Shown here piece by piece: positions 41,043 to 50,624 of a stretch of 64,000 nt of DNA. Location: NCBI RefSeq assembly GCF_023016805.1, contig NZ_JALKCH010000005.1:124001-188000 (forward strand), read 5' to 3'. This DNA is from Ancylobacter crimeensis. Lineage in GTDB: Bacteria; Pseudomonadota; Alphaproteobacteria; Rhizobiales; Xanthobacteraceae. The translations under genes were made by a program, and so were the position numbers. The stretch's first letter is position 1, and each line of letters opens with the position of its first letter. Under the pieces are notes generated by a model that searched no databases, was not told where the DNA came from, and saw nothing but the letters and a program-made list of their open reading frames with translations.

Positions 41043-42584
41043 TCAGTGGCCGGAGAGCGCCGCCTGCTTCTCGCGCCGGCGCTGCACGGAGGAGGGAATG
41101 CGCATGGCCTCGCGGTATTTCGCGACGGTGCGGCGCGCGATGTCGATGCCCGCCTCGCGCAGGCGTTGCACCAGCGTGTCGTCGGAGAGCACGTCGTCGG
41201 CGGTCTCCGCATCGATCATCTGCTTGATTCGGAAGCGGACGGATTCGGCGGAATGCGCCTCCCCGCCATTGGCCGCTGCAATGGAGGACGAGAAGAAATA
41301 CTTCATCTCGAAGATTCCGCGCGGCGTCGCAATGTATTTGTTCGAAGTAACGCGCGAGACGGTCGATTCATGCATGCCGATCGCGTCGGCCACGATGCGC
41401 AGGTTCAGCGGGCGCAGATGCTGCACGCCCAGAGTGAGAAAGGCATCCTGCTGGCGCACGATCTCGGTGGCCACCTTGAGGATGGTCCGCGCCCGCTGGT
41501 CGAGCGAGCGGGTGAGCCAGGTGGCGGTCTGCATGCAGTCGGTGAGGAAGGCCTTCTCGCGCTCGTTGCGGGTGGTCTTGCTCACCCGGGCGTAATAGCC
41601 CTGGTTCACGAGCACGCGAGGCAGGGTATCGGAGTTGAGCTCGATGAACCAGCTCCCGTCCTGCGCCGCTCGCACGAACACATCCGGCACGATGGGCTGC
41701 ACCACGCCGGAAGCGAAGGCGAGGCCGGGCTTCGGGTTCAGGCGGCGGATCTCCGCCACCATCTCGGCGAGGTCTTCCTCGTCCACCCCGCAGACCCGCC
41801 GGAGCTGGTTGAAGTCGCGCCGCGCCAGCAGGTCGAGATGGTCCAGCAGGGCCGCCATGGCGGGATCGTAACGGTTCTGCTCGCGCAACTGAATGGCGAG
41901 GCATTCCGCCAGCGAGCGGGCCCCGATGCCCGGCGGATCAAAGGTGTGGATGACCTCCAGCACCCCCTCGATGGCGGGGGTGAGGGCGCCGAGCTTCTCG
42001 GCCACGCTCTCGAGATCGGAGGTCAGGTAGCCCGCCTCGTCGATCAGGTCGATGAGGTGATGGCCGATCAGCCGCGCCACCGGATCGGAGACGGCGAGGG
42101 CGAGCTGGCGTTCCAGGTGGTCGGCCAGCGTGGTCTGCGAGGAGACGAAGGCCTCGAGATTGTAGCCCTCCTCGTCACGCCCGCCACCCCCGCCGGTCCA
42201 TTCCGCATAGCCGCCCGTTTCGACATGGGAGGAGGGCTGAACCGGCTCGCGGCCGGGATCGTCCGGGAACACGTTCTCCAGCCCGGTATCGAGCCGTTCC
42301 TCGATGGCGCTGCGGCTGCTGTCGAGGCGGTCCTCCAGCCAGTCGGAGGCCCGCATCTCCGGTTCCGGGAGGCGCTCGCTCTCGCCGGCCTCGCCGGCCT
42401 CGGATGCGGCGGGGGCATCCGGCTCGGGCTGGCGCTCCAGCAGCGGGTTGCGTTCCAGCTCGGCCTCGACATAGGCGACGAGATCGAGGTTCGAGAGCTG
42501 CAGCAGCTTGATGGCCTGCATCAGCTGCGGGGTCATCACCAGAGACTGGGTCTGGCGGAACTCCATGCGCGGGCTCAGCGACAT
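41043..42584 (-). CDS. rpoN: RNA polymerase sigma-54 factor
   Basis: 513-residue sigma-54 factor for nitrogen-, carbon- and motility-linked promoters activated by enhancer-binding proteins. It has the Gln-rich activator region (FRQTQSLVMTPQLMQAIKLL), an acidic region II, the core-binding region, and the C-terminal RpoN box ARRTVAKYREAMRIPSS. The start at 42584 is fixed by homology to family N-termini; in-frame codons further upstream would extend into the lptB stop region. Confidence 0.96.
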   Translation of the reverse strand: MSLSPRMEFRQTQSLVMTPQLMQAIKLLQLSNLDLVAYVEAELERNPLLERQPEPDAPAASEAGEAGESERLPEPEMRASDWLEDRLDSSRSAIEERLDTGLENVFPDDPGREPVQPSSHVETGGYAEWTGGGGGRDEEGYNLEAFVSSQTTLADHLERQLALAVSDPVARLIGHHLIDLIDEAGYLTSDLESVAEKLGALTPAIEGVLEVIHTFDPPGIGARSLAECLAIQLREQNRYDPAMAALLDHLDLLARRDFNQLRRVCGVDEEDLAEMVAEIRRLNPKPGLAFASGVVQPIVPDVFVRAAQDGSWFIELNSDTLPRVLVNQGYYARVSKTTRNEREKAFLTDCMQTATWLTRSLDQRARTILKVATEIVRQQDAFLTLGVQHLRPLNLRIVADAIGMHESTVSRVTSNKYIATPRGIFEMKYFFSSSIAAANGGEAHSAESVRFRIKQMIDAETADDVLSDDTLVQRLREAGIDIARRTVAKYREAMRIPSSVQRRREKQAALSGH

Positions 42585-42633
42585 GGCGAGGCTCCGGTGC
42601 GCACCGGGCCGCGGGAAAAAGCCGTCCCGCCGG

Positions 42634-43524
42634 TCACAGCCTGAACTCCTCGCCGAGATAGAGCCGGCGCACATCGGTGTTGGACACGATCTCGTCCGGC
42701 TGGCCCTCCATCAGCACCGTGCCGGAATGGATGATGTAGGCGCGGTCGATAAGGCCCAGGGTCTCGCGCACATTATGGTCGGTGATCAGCACGCCGATGC
42801 CGCGCTGGGTGAGATGGCGCACCAGCATCTGGATGTCGCCGACCGCGATCGGGTCGATGCCGGCGAAGGGCTCGTCGAGCAGCATGAAGGTCGGCCGGCT
42901 GGCCAGCGCGCGGGCGATCTCGACGCGGCGCCGCTCGCCGCCCGACAGCGCGATCGAGGGCGACTTGCGCACATGGGTGACGCGGAACTCCTCCAGCAGG
43001 CTGTCGAGCTGTTCCTCGCGCCGGGCGCGGTTGGGCTCCACCACTTCGAGGATGGCGCGGATGTTGTTCTCCACCGTCAGGCCGCGGAAGATCGAGGCCT
43101 CCTGCGGCAGGTAGCCGACACCCAGGCGGGCGCGGCGATACATCGGCAGGTGGGTGACGTCGTGGCCGTCCAGGGTGATGCGGCCGGCATCGGCCTTCAC
43201 CAGCCCGGTGATCATGTAGAAGATCGTGGTCTTGCCGGCGCCGTTGGGACCGAGCAGGCCGACCGCCTCGCCGCGCCGCACGTTCAGCGCGGCTTCCTTC
43301 ACGACCTTGCGCCCGCCATAGGTCTTGGCGAGACCGTGGGCGGACAGGATGCCCTCGCCGGCGATGATGCCGGGCGGGCCCCCGCGGCCGGACATCACGC
43401 CGGCGCGGGATGCGGACGGAGCGGCCCGCGTGCCGCGCTCGAAGCCGGTGTCGGACGCCATGGCGAGCGTGCCGCCAATGGGAAACAGGCGGTCATTGCG
43501 ACCGGAGAACGGAAACAGCTTCAC
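42634..43524 (-). CDS. lptB: LPS export ABC transporter ATPase LptB
   Basis: ATPase that drives extraction of LPS from the inner membrane through LptFG. It has Walker A GPNGAGKTT, the signature LSGGERRR, Walker B FMLLDEPFAGID and the H-loop ITDHN. The 296-residue form has an N-terminal extension of about 50 residues before the ABC core. The GTG at 43524 is chosen because GGAGG stands 6 nt before it. Confidence 0.95.
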   Translation of the reverse strand: MKLFPFSGRNDRLFPIGGTLAMASDTGFERGTRAAPSASRAGVMSGRGGPPGIIAGEGILSAHGLAKTYGGRKVVKEAALNVRRGEAVGLLGPNGAGKTTIFYMITGLVKADAGRITLDGHDVTHLPMYRRARLGVGYLPQEASIFRGLTVENNIRAILEVVEPNRARREEQLDSLLEEFRVTHVRKSPSIALSGGERRRVEIARALASRPTFMLLDEPFAGIDPIAVGDIQMLVRHLTQRGIGVLITDHNVRETLGLIDRAYIIHSGTVLMEGQPDEIVSNTDVRRLYLGEEFRL

Positions 43525-43530
43525 GCGCAC

Positions 43531-43536
43531 CCTCCG
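43531..43536 (-). promoter_or_regulatory. Ribosome binding site deciding the lptB GTG start
   Basis: CGGAGG on the minus strand ends 6 nt before GTG 43524. Longer in-frame readings upstream lack such a site. Confidence 0.7.
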
Positions 43537-43647
43537 TGGTGACAGCACCACGGAACCATTGTTAGGGCTTTGCCGGGCAGGTTGCAAATGGACGCATGCA
43601 AAAGACGGGCCGCGTATCCGACAAGCCTGCGCACCGCCGCGGCCGCC

Positions 43648-43686
43648 GGTCGCGGTGGCTCGTCGCGGCGGCTGGTCGCGGCGGCT
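43648..43686. repeat. Three tandem 13-bp repeats between lptA and lptB
   Basis: GGTCGCGGTGGCT, CGTCGCGGCGGCT and GGTCGCGGCGGCT follow one another without a gap. They could be a slippage product. Confidence 0.8.
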
Positions 43687-43845
43687 CATGGACGATGGGC
43701 CGCGCCGTCCATGCCGGCCCGGCGTGCGGGCGCTTCCAGCGGGCGACTTGGCCCGAAAGCTTGGCCGGAGGTTCGGCCCGGTGGGGTCGGCACCGCGTCA
43801 TCCGCCTCGGGCGATGCCGCGCCGTCGTGGGGCGGCGCAGGCCCG

Positions 43846-44619
43846 TCAGGGCTTCTTGCCCTTGCCGTCGTCCTTCACGCTGTTGGGCACGAGAAGGCTT
43901 TCGACGCGCCCGCCCTGAATGCGCGACGTGCCGGTGACGAGATCGACGGTCAGCTTCTTGCCGCGGATGACGTTGGGGCCCTGCGTCAGCACCACGGGGT
44001 TGCCGGTGAGCGTGATGAGATTGGTCTTCGCCTCATAGACGCCGTTGTCGCCGGTGGCCTGCTGCTCCTTGGTGGTGACCACGACGCCGCCATTCATCTC
44101 CAGCCGGCGGATGGAGGAGGAGGTCATCGGCGCATCCGCGCCCGGAGCTGCCGCGGCGGGCGGCGGTGCCTTGTCCGATCCCGGCTTGGCGGGCGTGCCG
44201 GCGGCGGGTTTCGCGGCCGCGCTTGCCGTCTCGCCCGCCTTGGCGGTGCCGCCCGGTCCAGTGGCGGCGGGCTTGGACCCTTCCGCGCCCTGCACCGCGG
44301 TTGCGGCATCCTTGCCGTCATAGAAGACGATCAGCTCCTTGCAGCGCAGCGTCGTGTCGCCCTGCACCACCACCACATTGCCGGAGAAGATCGCCGCCTT
44401 GTCCTTGTCGCGAACCTCCAGCGTGTCCGCGTCGATGCGGATCGGCTGGTCGCGGTTGGTCGCGAAGCCCTGCAGGGCGTTCGGAACATTGCGCTGCTGC
44501 GGCTGCTGCGCGTCGGCGGCCGGAATCGCACCGAGCACCAGCATCAGGCCGAGCAGGCCGGTGGAAACGGCGAGGGCCGGCGCGGGACGGCGGGCGAGGG
44601 GGGCAGGGTGCGGCTTCAT
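43846..44619 (-). CDS. lptA: LPS transport periplasmic protein LptA
   Basis: 257-residue periplasmic bridge protein of the Lpt system, with an N-terminal signal segment ending in PAADAQ and OstA-fold beta-strand repeats (IRIDADTLEVRDKDKAAIFSGNVVVVQGD and later VYEAKTNLITLTGNPVVLTQG). Between the two halves, about residues 108-165, is an Ala/Pro/Gly-rich low-complexity insertion absent from many LptA proteins. It stands between lptC and lptB. Confidence 0.92.
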   Translation of the reverse strand: MKPHPAPLARRPAPALAVSTGLLGLMLVLGAIPAADAQQPQQRNVPNALQGFATNRDQPIRIDADTLEVRDKDKAAIFSGNVVVVQGDTTLRCKELIVFYDGKDAATAVQGAEGSKPAATGPGGTAKAGETASAAAKPAAGTPAKPGSDKAPPPAAAAPGADAPMTSSSIRRLEMNGGVVVTTKEQQATGDNGVYEAKTNLITLTGNPVVLTQGPNVIRGKKLTVDLVTGTSRIQGGRVESLLVPNSVKDDGKGKKP

Positions 44620-44722
44620 GGGGTCATGTCATAGCCCGGCGGTGGGCTGGCTTCAATGAGGACGGGGCGGGCGAAAGGCGGCGGCGCGGCACGGCACGGC
44701 GATCGGAGCGGTTCAGCGACGC

Positions 44723-45670
44723 TCACCGGGTCGGGGCGCGCCACATGTCGGCGGGTGCGTTGGACGGCTCGAAGGACATCGCGCCGGCGCCGCTCGCATC
44801 CGCCCAGTTCACGGAGCGCCCGACCGCGCGCGCGCCGTCGCGCTGGGCGGGGGTGGTCTCCGGCACGGTGTCGCCGCCTTCCGGCGGCGGGGCGGTCATC
44901 TCGGCGGGCGGCGGGTCGCCGGCCTTGCGGCCGGGCGGCGGCAGCTTGAACACCAGCGTGACATTACCGGTGAACAGCGCGCGCGAATCCTTCTGCTGCA
45001 CCTCCATGGTGTCGGCCGTCAGCCGTCCGTCCAGATAGGTCAGTAGCACGGGCTGGCGGCTCGCGATGATGCCGGACTTCACGTCGATGTCAGCATCCTT
45101 CAATTCTCCGCCATAGCCGCTGGCGGTGGAGAAGTGCACCCCGTCGGCGAGCCGCATCTGCTGGCTCTTGGTGTTGTACTGCCCGCTATTGGCCTCCAGC
45201 TTCGCCCAGCCCTGGTCGGCCATCTCGAGCCGGGCGCGGATGTCGCGCAGGTCGATCTGGTCGGGGTTGGTGAGATCCTGCGAGGCGGTGGAGGCCGTGA
45301 CGTTGTAGCCGCGATTGTCCGCCGTGAAGCCGGAAAGCTTCGGCAGGTCCATCACCACCTTGTTGCCGTTCATCGACACCCGGCCGAGCTCCACCGGCAG
45401 GTTGGCGGCGATGCGCACCGGATCGAACCAGGCGATGCCGCCGGCAATGGCGAGCCCGAGCGCGACGCCCACCGGCAGTGCGATGCGCAGCAGCCGCACC
45501 CAGCGGCTGTGGCGGCGCGAGGAGGTGAAGTCGGCGGGGCTTTCGGCGCGGCTGGTGGCGCCTTCGAGCATGGAGGCATGCGCGGCGGCATGGGCATCGG
45601 CGCCCGGTGCGGCCGTGCGCGGATCGTCCTGCGAATCCGCGACCTCCTGGGATGTAGCGTGCCGGTTCAT
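44723..45670 (-). CDS. lptC: LPS export protein LptC
   Basis: 315-residue bitopic inner-membrane protein that hands LPS from LptFG to LptA. It has a charged cytoplasmic N-terminus (about 1-58), a membrane segment (about 59-80, RLLRIALPVGVALGLAIAGG) and a periplasmic LptC/OstA-like domain. The C-terminal about 70 residues are Pro-rich. The order lptC-lptA-lptB-rpoN is typical. Confidence 0.9.
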   Translation of the reverse strand: MNRHATSQEVADSQDDPRTAAPGADAHAAAHASMLEGATSRAESPADFTSSRRHSRWVRLLRIALPVGVALGLAIAGGIAWFDPVRIAANLPVELGRVSMNGNKVVMDLPKLSGFTADNRGYNVTASTASQDLTNPDQIDLRDIRARLEMADQGWAKLEANSGQYNTKSQQMRLADGVHFSTASGYGGELKDADIDVKSGIIASRQPVLLTYLDGRLTADTMEVQQKDSRALFTGNVTLVFKLPPPGRKAGDPPPAEMTAPPPEGGDTVPETTPAQRDGARAVGRSVNWADASGAGAMSFEPSNAPADMWRAPTR

Positions 45671-45771
45671 CGTCCCCTGTACGTTACGCCCCCGAAATAC
45701 CCCAGATTAGAATGGGAGCATCCTGCGCGCGGCGCAAGGCGTCCGACGGGGCGCGATGGGAGGAAGCCCCC

Positions 45772-46398
45772 TCACGAATGGGAGAAGATGTCCTCTTCCG
45801 GCCAGCCGGCAAGGTCGAGCGCGGCGCGGGTCGGCAGGAAGTCGAAGCAGGCCTGAGCCAGACCTGTGCGGTGCTCGCGCTCCAGCATCGCTTCCAGCTT
45901 CGCCTGAAGCTGGTGAAGATAGAGCACGTCCGAGGCGGCATATTGGAGCTGCGCCTCGGTGAGGTTGTCCGCGGCCCAGTCCGAGCTCTGCTGGAGCTTG
46001 GAGATGTCGATGCCGAGCAGCTCGCGCAACAGCTCCTTGAGCCCGTGGCGATCGGTGTAGGTGCGCACCAGCCGGGAGGCGATCTTGGTGCACCACACCG
46101 GCGTGACCTCGACCCCGAAGGCCAGATTCAGCACCGCTATGTCGAAGCGGCCGAAATGGAACAGCTTGCCGATGGCGGGATCGGCCAGCAGCCGGGCGAG
46201 GTTCGGCGCGCTGCCGGGCCCCGCGCCCTGCGGGATCTGCACGATGTCCGCCGAGCCGTCGCCGGGCGAGAGCTGCACCACGCAGAGCCGGTCGCGATGC
46301 GGGTTCAGCCCTCGCGTCTCGGTGTCGATGGCGGCGAAGCGCACGCCTTCGTAATGGGCGAGGTTCGGCAGGTCGCCGCGGTGCAGGCGGATGGTCAT
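45772..46398 (-). CDS. RNase D-like 3'-5' exonuclease
   Basis: 208-residue DEDDy exonuclease of the RNase H-like fold. The acidic motifs are FAAIDTETRG (Exo I), FHFGRFDIAVL (Exo II) and YAASDVLYLHQL (Exo III, with the typical Tyr). It lacks the HRDC domains of full-length RNase D, as is common for the short form in alphaproteobacteria. A role in tRNA or small-RNA 3' trimming is known for the family. It lies 101 bp upstream of lptC in the same direction. Confidence 0.88.
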   Translation of the reverse strand: MTIRLHRGDLPNLAHYEGVRFAAIDTETRGLNPHRDRLCVVQLSPGDGSADIVQIPQGAGPGSAPNLARLLADPAIGKLFHFGRFDIAVLNLAFGVEVTPVWCTKIASRLVRTYTDRHGLKELLRELLGIDISKLQQSSDWAADNLTEAQLQYAASDVLYLHQLQAKLEAMLEREHRTGLAQACFDFLPTRAALDLAGWPEEDIFSHS

Positions 46399-46532
46399 CG
46401 TGAGGACTTTCGTGGACGGCGCGGCGCGATCAATGGCGGCGCCTTGCTAACACCGGTACCCCGTGCCGACAACCCGGCCGCGCGCCCGGAGCCTTGCGCG
46501 AAAGCTGGCGGCTTTTCGCAACGGGAACCGCT

Positions 46533-47495
46533 TCAGCCGACCCCGGCCAGCGCGGCATCGGCGGCCAGAGCCACGAAGAGCAGCAGCCCGGCGTCGCGAT
46601 TGGAGCGGAACAGGGAGAGGCAGAGGGCGGGATTGTCGATGTCGAGCCGGGCGATCTGCTGCGCGAGATGGGCGGCGAACAGCGCCAGCCCGCCCCAGCC
46701 GAAGGGCCCGGCGCCGGCCTGCCACAGCCCGGCGCCCATCAGCGCCACCGCCGCGCCATAGATCGGCACCAGCCACAGCCGGGTCGCGCCGGCGAACAGC
46801 CGGGCGGAGGACTTCACCCCGACGATGGCGTCGTCCTCGCGATCCTGATGGGCATAGATGGTGTCATAGCCCACCACCCACAGCACGGTGCCGGCATAAA
46901 GCAGCAGGAACGCGGCCGGCAGGGTCTGCGTCAGCGCCGGCGCGCCCATCAGCGCGCCCCACGAAAAGGCGAGGCCGAGCACGAGCTGGGGTATCCAGAT
47001 GATGCGCTTCATCAGCGGGTAGACGGCCACCACGCCCAGCGAGGCCACCGCGGTGATCTGGGCGAAGCGCGGCAGCACCGCCAGCACGGCAAGGCCGACA
47101 AGTCCCTGCAGCGCGAGGAAGGCGAAGGCCTGCTTCGTGCTGACCTGGCCGGAGGGAATGGGACGCCAGCGGGTGCGTTCCACCCGCCCGTCGATGTCGC
47201 GGTCGAGAATGTCGTTCCAGGTGCAGCCGGCGCCGCGCATCGCCACCGCGCCGAGCGCGAACAGGACGAGAAGCGCGAGCGCCCACGCGCTCCAGCCGGT
47301 GCCCGCGATCCGCACGGCGAGCGCGGTGGACCAAAGGCAGGGGATCAGCAGCAGCCAGCTTCCGATCGGCCGGTCGGCGCGGGAGAGGCGCAGATAGGGG
47401 CGGGCCCAGGCCGGTGCATGGCGATCCACCCAGTTGCCGGTCGCGTCGGCCGGCGGGGCGACGGGGGCAAGGCCGGGAGAAACGTCCGATGCCAT
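46533..47495 (-). CDS. ubiA: 4-hydroxybenzoate octaprenyltransferase
   Basis: 320-residue intramembrane prenyltransferase of ubiquinone synthesis. It has about eight hydrophobic segments and the two aspartate-rich Mg2+ motifs: NDILDRDID on the first and DREDD on the second cytoplasmic loop. The start at 47495 matches usual length. Confidence 0.92.
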   Translation of the reverse strand: MASDVSPGLAPVAPPADATGNWVDRHAPAWARPYLRLSRADRPIGSWLLLIPCLWSTALAVRIAGTGWSAWALALLVLFALGAVAMRGAGCTWNDILDRDIDGRVERTRWRPIPSGQVSTKQAFAFLALQGLVGLAVLAVLPRFAQITAVASLGVVAVYPLMKRIIWIPQLVLGLAFSWGALMGAPALTQTLPAAFLLLYAGTVLWVVGYDTIYAHQDREDDAIVGVKSSARLFAGATRLWLVPIYGAAVALMGAGLWQAGAGPFGWGGLALFAAHLAQQIARLDIDNPALCLSLFRSNRDAGLLLFVALAADAALAGVG

Positions 47496-47512
47496 GGTGC
47501 GGCGCCTGTCGT

Positions 47513-48268
47513 TCAGCGCAGCGCGTTGCCGCCGAGGGTGTCGAACACGCCACCCTTGGAGCTGCCGCGCGAGGGCAGGGGCGACTGCAGGCCGAGCCCG
47601 GAGGAGAGCGAGCCCTGCGGGGGCGGGCCGCCGCCGCCGGCCGGCTGGCCACCATTGGCTGCGACCTGGCAGACCTTGTCGCGCGTCGAGGCCATCTTGC
47701 CGCTGCTGGCCTTGATCTTGGACAGGATCTCGTCCGGCACGCCGCAGGCGGTCTTGTTCTTGCGCAGGTAGCTGTAGAAATTGCTTTGCGCGGTGACGAA
47801 GTTGCGGAACAGCGGGCACAGCTCGGTGGGCGGGCGCTTCTTGTCGGCGGCTTTCTGCAACGTCGTGCCGCGAGACTCCAGCGTGCCCTTCAGCCGTTCG
47901 ATATCGGTGCGGCAATCGACGCCGCCATTGCCGGGCCCCGCGCCCATCGCGCCGGGCGGAGCGCCCATCGGACTGGCGGGCATCGCCATTTCGGGAGAGA
48001 CGCCGGGCGCCGGCGGGCTGACCGCGGCCGGGCTCTGCGGGGCGGGCAGCGGCTTGGCGTCGCTGCTTCCGTCGCCGCCGACGCTGCCGATCCACTGCGC
48101 CTGCGCCGGCAGAGCGGCGGGAAGGGCGATGAGGCTGCCGAGCAGGAGGGCGGCGCATGCCGCACGCGTGCCGCCTCCGCGTCCGGCGCGGCGCGGCGCG
48201 CGCTCGACGGAAGCCGGATCAACCAAAAGGGCGGCACGGATGCGCCGGCTCTGCTCTGCCTGCATCAT
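47513..48268 (-). CDS. Secreted protein of unknown function with conserved cysteines
   Basis: 251-residue protein I do not recognise. It has an N-terminal Arg-rich stretch, a signal segment ending near PAQAQ, then a Pro/Gly/Met-rich linker, and a compact segment with cysteines in VDCRTD, LCPLF, TACGVP and VCQV, probably two disulfides in the periplasm. The end is again Gly/Pro-rich. It is 17 bp from ubiA, so the two may be co-transcribed. Similar small Cys proteins are common next to ubiA in this order, as far as I know. Confidence 0.6.
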   Translation of the reverse strand: MMQAEQSRRIRAALLVDPASVERAPRRAGRGGGTRAACAALLLGSLIALPAALPAQAQWIGSVGGDGSSDAKPLPAPQSPAAVSPPAPGVSPEMAMPASPMGAPPGAMGAGPGNGGVDCRTDIERLKGTLESRGTTLQKAADKKRPPTELCPLFRNFVTAQSNFYSYLRKNKTACGVPDEILSKIKASSGKMASTRDKVCQVAANGGQPAGGGGPPPQGSLSSGLGLQSPLPSRGSSKGGVFDTLGGNALR

Positions 48269-48359
48269 GGGATCAGGATGGTCCTCAAAGTCTTTACGAA
48301 GGGTGATACAGAGGCCAGACAGATTGGGCAATATCACGGCAGAACGAGTGGAGCGGCGC

Positions 48360-49199
48360 GTGTTTCCGCAAGACAGCGACAACGAGCACCCCGGTCCTCG
48401 CGCCGAGGCGGAGCCGGAAGCACCGGCGGGGCGCCGGCCCGTCGATGCGCACGGCGCGGAGCCCTATGATTTCCGGGCCCAGCGGCTCTTCGTCGAGGCC
48501 GACCTCGCCGAGGGCGCGGAGATCCGGCTCGATCGCGAGCGCGCGCATTATGTCGGCGATGTGATTCGCCTCGGCGTCGGCGAGGCGCTGCACCTGTTCA
48601 ACGGCCGCGACGGCGAATGGCGGGCCCGCCGCCAGCCGGGCGGCAAGCGCGAGGTGGTGCTGCTCTGCGAGGCGCTGCTGCGGGCGCAGGCGGCGCCGGC
48701 CGATCTCGACTATGTGTTCGCTCCCTTGAAGCATGCCCGGCTCGACTACATGGTGCAGAAGGCCGTGGAGATGGGCGCGGGACGGCTGGTGCCGGTGCTG
48801 ACCCGCCACACCCAGGTGACGCGGGTGAATCTGGAGCGGATGCGCGCCAATGTGATCGAGGCGGCGGAGCAGTGCGGCATCCTCGCCGTGCCCGAGGTGC
48901 GCGACCCGGTGCCGCTGGAACGCTGGCTCGCCGCGCTGGAGCCCGGCCGCACGCTGGTGTTCTGCGACGAGGCCGCCCGCCCGGCGGAAGGGCTGGCGGC
49001 GCTCGATGCGGCCGTCAGGGGCCCGCTCGCGGTGCTGGTGGGGCCCGAAGGCGGGTTCTCCGACCTCGAGCGCCGGGCGATCGCGGCCAAAGGCGGGGCG
49101 ATCGTGCTGTCGCTCGGCCCGCGCATCCTGCGTGCCGACACCGCCGCCATCGCCGCGCTGGCCATGGTGGAAGCGGCGCGGGCGCGCTTCGCCGGCTGA
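48360..49199 (+). CDS. rsmE: 16S rRNA (uracil1498-N3)-methyltransferase
   Basis: SPOUT-fold methyltransferase acting on 30S subunits. It shows the RNA-binding N-terminal barrel (HYVGDVIRLGVGEALHLFNG), the conserved KAVEMG, EAAEQCG and the SAM-binding knot VLVGPEGGFSDLE and LGPRILRADTA. GTG 48360 with GGAG 6 nt before it gives 279 residues, with an N-terminal extension of about 45 residues. It is divergent from the secreted-protein gene, with only 91 bp between them. Confidence 0.92.
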   Translation: MFPQDSDNEHPGPRAEAEPEAPAGRRPVDAHGAEPYDFRAQRLFVEADLAEGAEIRLDRERAHYVGDVIRLGVGEALHLFNGRDGEWRARRQPGGKREVVLLCEALLRAQAAPADLDYVFAPLKHARLDYMVQKAVEMGAGRLVPVLTRHTQVTRVNLERMRANVIEAAEQCGILAVPEVRDPVPLERWLAALEPGRTLVFCDEAARPAEGLAALDAAVRGPLAVLVGPEGGFSDLERRAIAAKGGAIVLSLGPRILRADTAAIAALAMVEAARARFAG

Positions 49200-49315
49200 C
49201 AGGCAAGCGGAACGCAGCACTTTTCCTCGCGCCGCAGGGCCAGGGACGAGGAGATGGGCGGGGAGGAGGTGCGCGGGCTTGCCTGTAGCGCGTCGGACAT
49301 ACTCTCCCGCTACAG

Positions 49316-49362
49316 CATTTTCCGCGACAACGGATCGGTTCTCACGAAGAGAAAATGTGAGA
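49316..49362. repeat. Intergenic imperfect palindrome, possible dispersed repeat
   Basis: CATTTTC (49316-49322) and GAAAATG (49351-49357) form an inverted pair, and TCTCAC/GTGAGA (49340-49345 and 49357-49362) form a second one inside it. Short palindromic elements of this kind with a CGG-TCGGTT core are scattered between genes in many Hyphomicrobiales. Family membership cannot be tested from one copy. Confidence 0.45.
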
Positions 49363-49445
49363 GCAGAGCACCTTCCCGACGGTCAGGCGTTTCCACCTGA
49401 TCGGAAGGGGCGCCACCCCGGATTCATGTCGGCGAGGAATGCGCG

Positions 49446-50624
49446 ATGGGCGGTGACGATAGGGGCCAAGACAACCGGGAACAAGGCGGCAGGGGCCAAG
49501 ATGGGGGCCACGTCTATCGCTTCGGCATCGAGGAGGAATATTTCGTCGTCGATGCCGACACCCGCAGCGCGCTGCGCCGCATGCCCGAACCCTTCATGAC
49601 CGCCGCCCGCGCTGCGCTGGACGACAGCGTTGCCGGCGAATTGCTGCAATCGCAGATCGAGGTGATGACCAGGCCCCACGCCTGCGTCGCCGGGCTGCGC
49701 GAGGAGCTGCGCGGCCTGCGGCACAGGCTGTGGCAGGTGGCGGGCGAGCATCGCCTCGCCTTTCTTGCCGCCGGTACCCACCCGACCGCCGCCTGGCAGG
49801 GCGGCAAGCGCACTCCCGAAAAACGCTATGACGGGGTGATGCAGGATCTGCAGATGATCGGCCAGCGCAACATGCTGTGCGGCATGCATGTGCATGTCGA
49901 GCTCGCCGACCCGGAGCTGCGCATCGACGTGATGCGGCGCATCCTGCCCTTCCTGCCGCTCTTCGTCGCGCTGGCGACCTCATCCCCTTTCTGGGAGGGC
50001 AAGCGCACCGGGCTGATGGGCTATCGCCTCGCCGCCTTCGACGAATTGCCGCGCACCGGCCTGCCGGAACTCTTCGAGAGCGCGCGGGACCACGAGGCCT
50101 ATGTCGAGGCGCTGGTGAGCGCGGGCGCCATTCCCGATTCGAGCTATGTGTGGTGGATGATCCGGCCCTCGGCGAAGCATCGGACGCTGGAATTGCGGGC
50201 CTGCGACAGCTGCACGCGGGTGGAGGACACTCTCGCCATCGCCGTGCTCTATCGCGCTCTGGTGCGCCATCTGGTGCGCAACCCGGCACTCAATGCCGGG
50301 GTCGATGCGGTGGACCGGGCGATCGCGATGGAAAACAAATGGCGCGCCCAGCGCTATGGCATCCATGGCGGCTTCGTCGACCGCGCCGCGCGGCAGGCGG
50401 TGCCCGTGGCGCAGGTGGCCGAGCATCTTCTGGCCCGGCTGGAAGAGGATGCGCAGGCCCTCGGCTGCCTCGACGAGATGGCGCAGGTCGGCACCATCTT
50501 GAGCGCCGGCACCAGCGCCGACGTGCAGATCGCGGTCTATCAGGAGGCCAGGCACCGTGCCGGCAACCGGGAGGAGGCGCTGCGCGCGGTGACGACCTGG
50601 CTCGCTCACGCCTCGGCGCAGTGA
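49446..50624 (+). CDS. YbdK-like carboxylate-amine ligase (GCS2 family)
   Basis: 392-residue ATP-dependent ligase of the glutamate-cysteine ligase 2 family. It shows [11 protein letters not shown] near residue 25, the nucleotide-site [10 protein letters not shown] and the [10 protein letters not shown] motif typical of YbdK/EgtA-like proteins. YbdK has weak gamma-glutamylcysteine ligase activity in vitro; its natural substrate is unknown. It lies directly upstream of a true gshA gene. The first about 20 residues are Gly/Asp/Arg-rich and may not be conserved. Confidence 0.88.
   Translation: MGGDDRGQDNREQGGRGQDGGHVYRFGIEEEYFVVDADTRSALRRMPEPFMTAARAALDDSVAGELLQSQIEVMTRPHACVAGLREELRGLRHRLWQVAGEHRLAFLAAGTHPTAAWQGGKRTPEKRYDGVMQDLQMIGQRNMLCGMHVHVELADPELRIDVMRRILPFLPLFVALATSSPFWEGKRTGLMGYRLAAFDELPRTGLPELFESARDHEAYVEALVSAGAIPDSSYVWWMIRPSAKHRTLELRACDSCTRVEDTLAIAVLYRALVRHLVRNPALNAGVDAVDRAIAMENKWRAQRYGIHGGFVDRAARQAVPVAQVAEHLLARLEEDAQALGCLDEMAQVGTILSAGTSADVQIAVYQEARHRAGNREEALRAVTTWLAHASAQ

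Larger units (their letters stand above)
43525..43845. other. lptA-lptB intergenic stretch
   Basis: About 320 GC-rich bases between the lptA stop and the lptB start. It contains the lptB ribosome site and three 13-bp tandem repeats (43648-43686). I see no supported gene in it. Confidence 0.5.
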
